Source of the DNA: Alphaproteobacteria bacterium
GTDB taxonomy: Bacteria > Pseudomonadota > Alphaproteobacteria > Rs-D84
Assembly (NCBI GenBank): GCA_017642565.1
Contig: JAGCOU010000008.1
Span: 1 to 20,935 of the forward strand
Length of the DNA stretch: 20,935 bases
Direction of reading: 5' to 3'
Shown: one piece after another, positions 20,908-20,935 of the stretch
How positions within the stretch are numbered: position 1 is the first letter of the stretch
Layout of the letters: each line of letters opens with the position of its first letter
Position numbers and translations under genes: made by a program
The notes under the pieces: model-generated
What the model saw: the letters and a program-made list of their open reading frames with translations, nothing else
Database searches by the model: none
What the model was told of the DNA's origin: nothing

Positions 20908-20935
20908 ATCATTATCAAATCTGGCATGCTATTGA
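20904..20935 (+). CDS. Partial CDS at the right edge, unknown product
   Basis: ATG at 20904 with AGGAG (20891-20895) 8 nt upstream and a promoter at 20830. Only MNHYQIWHAI is in the window, too little to name a family. It is divergent from aspS. Confidence 0.55.
   Translation, partial: MNHYQIWHAI

Noticed and set aside
1..20935. CRISPR array, insertion sequence or integrase gene
   Set aside because: No regularly spaced repeats and no transposase or recombinase reading frame were found on either strand; only short palindromic units are present.

Overview
The window is AT-rich DNA (clearly below 40% GC by eye) from a Gram-negative bacterium. A LolA-like periplasmic protein, an LpxL-type acyltransferase, an MMPL/RND exporter and an aryl-polyene gene set all point to an outer membrane. 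Both tRNA genes encode their CCA end. A low-GC, probably host-associated proteobacterium fits best, possibly an alphaproteobacterium, but nothing here fixes the taxon.

Layout. 1-3334: a partial gene, a large coiled-coil protein of unknown function and a small membrane protein, transcribed apart from each other. 3335-4057: a non-coding block with palindromic repeats, tRNA-Lys(UUU) and a structured element that carries a copy of that tRNA's 3' end. 4058-5926: dihydrofolate reductase, then an ASCH protein coupled to an LpxL-like acyltransferase. 5966-17710: the centre of the window, an aryl-polyene (APE) type II polyketide cluster. A leftward operon (apeC, D, E, F, G, H-I fusion, J glycosyltransferase, L, M) and a rightward operon (apeO, P, Q, R) diverge from about 14.1 kb, and a phosphopantetheinyl transferase lies at the left end. 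17854-18459: a Nudix hydrolase. 18597-19049: tRNA-Ser(UGA) with a second copy of the tRNA-tail element. 19123-20751: an archaeal-type aspartyl-tRNA synthetase behind a T-box leader that appears to act on translation. The right edge holds the start of one more gene.

How the genes work together. By comparison with known APE systems, ApeH would activate an aryl acid and load it on an acyl carrier protein (ApeE or ApeF) that the Sfp-type transferase has primed. ApeO-ApeC and ApeR extend the chain, ApeQ reduces it, and the ApeI domain with ApeP dehydrates it to a polyene. The acyltransferases and the glycosyltransferase would attach it to a membrane lipid, and ApeL and ApeM would move it to the outer membrane. 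No thioesterase (ApeK), ApeN-like lipoprotein, methyltransferase or aryl-starter enzyme is present in the window.

Most notable signals: (i) two homologous elements of about 120-130 nt behind two different tRNA genes, each carrying the 3' end of its own tRNA and sharing a core with compensatory base changes; (ii) the translational T-box on a probably non-discriminating AspRS; (iii) two APE dehydratases that each seem to hold only half of the usual catalytic pair.
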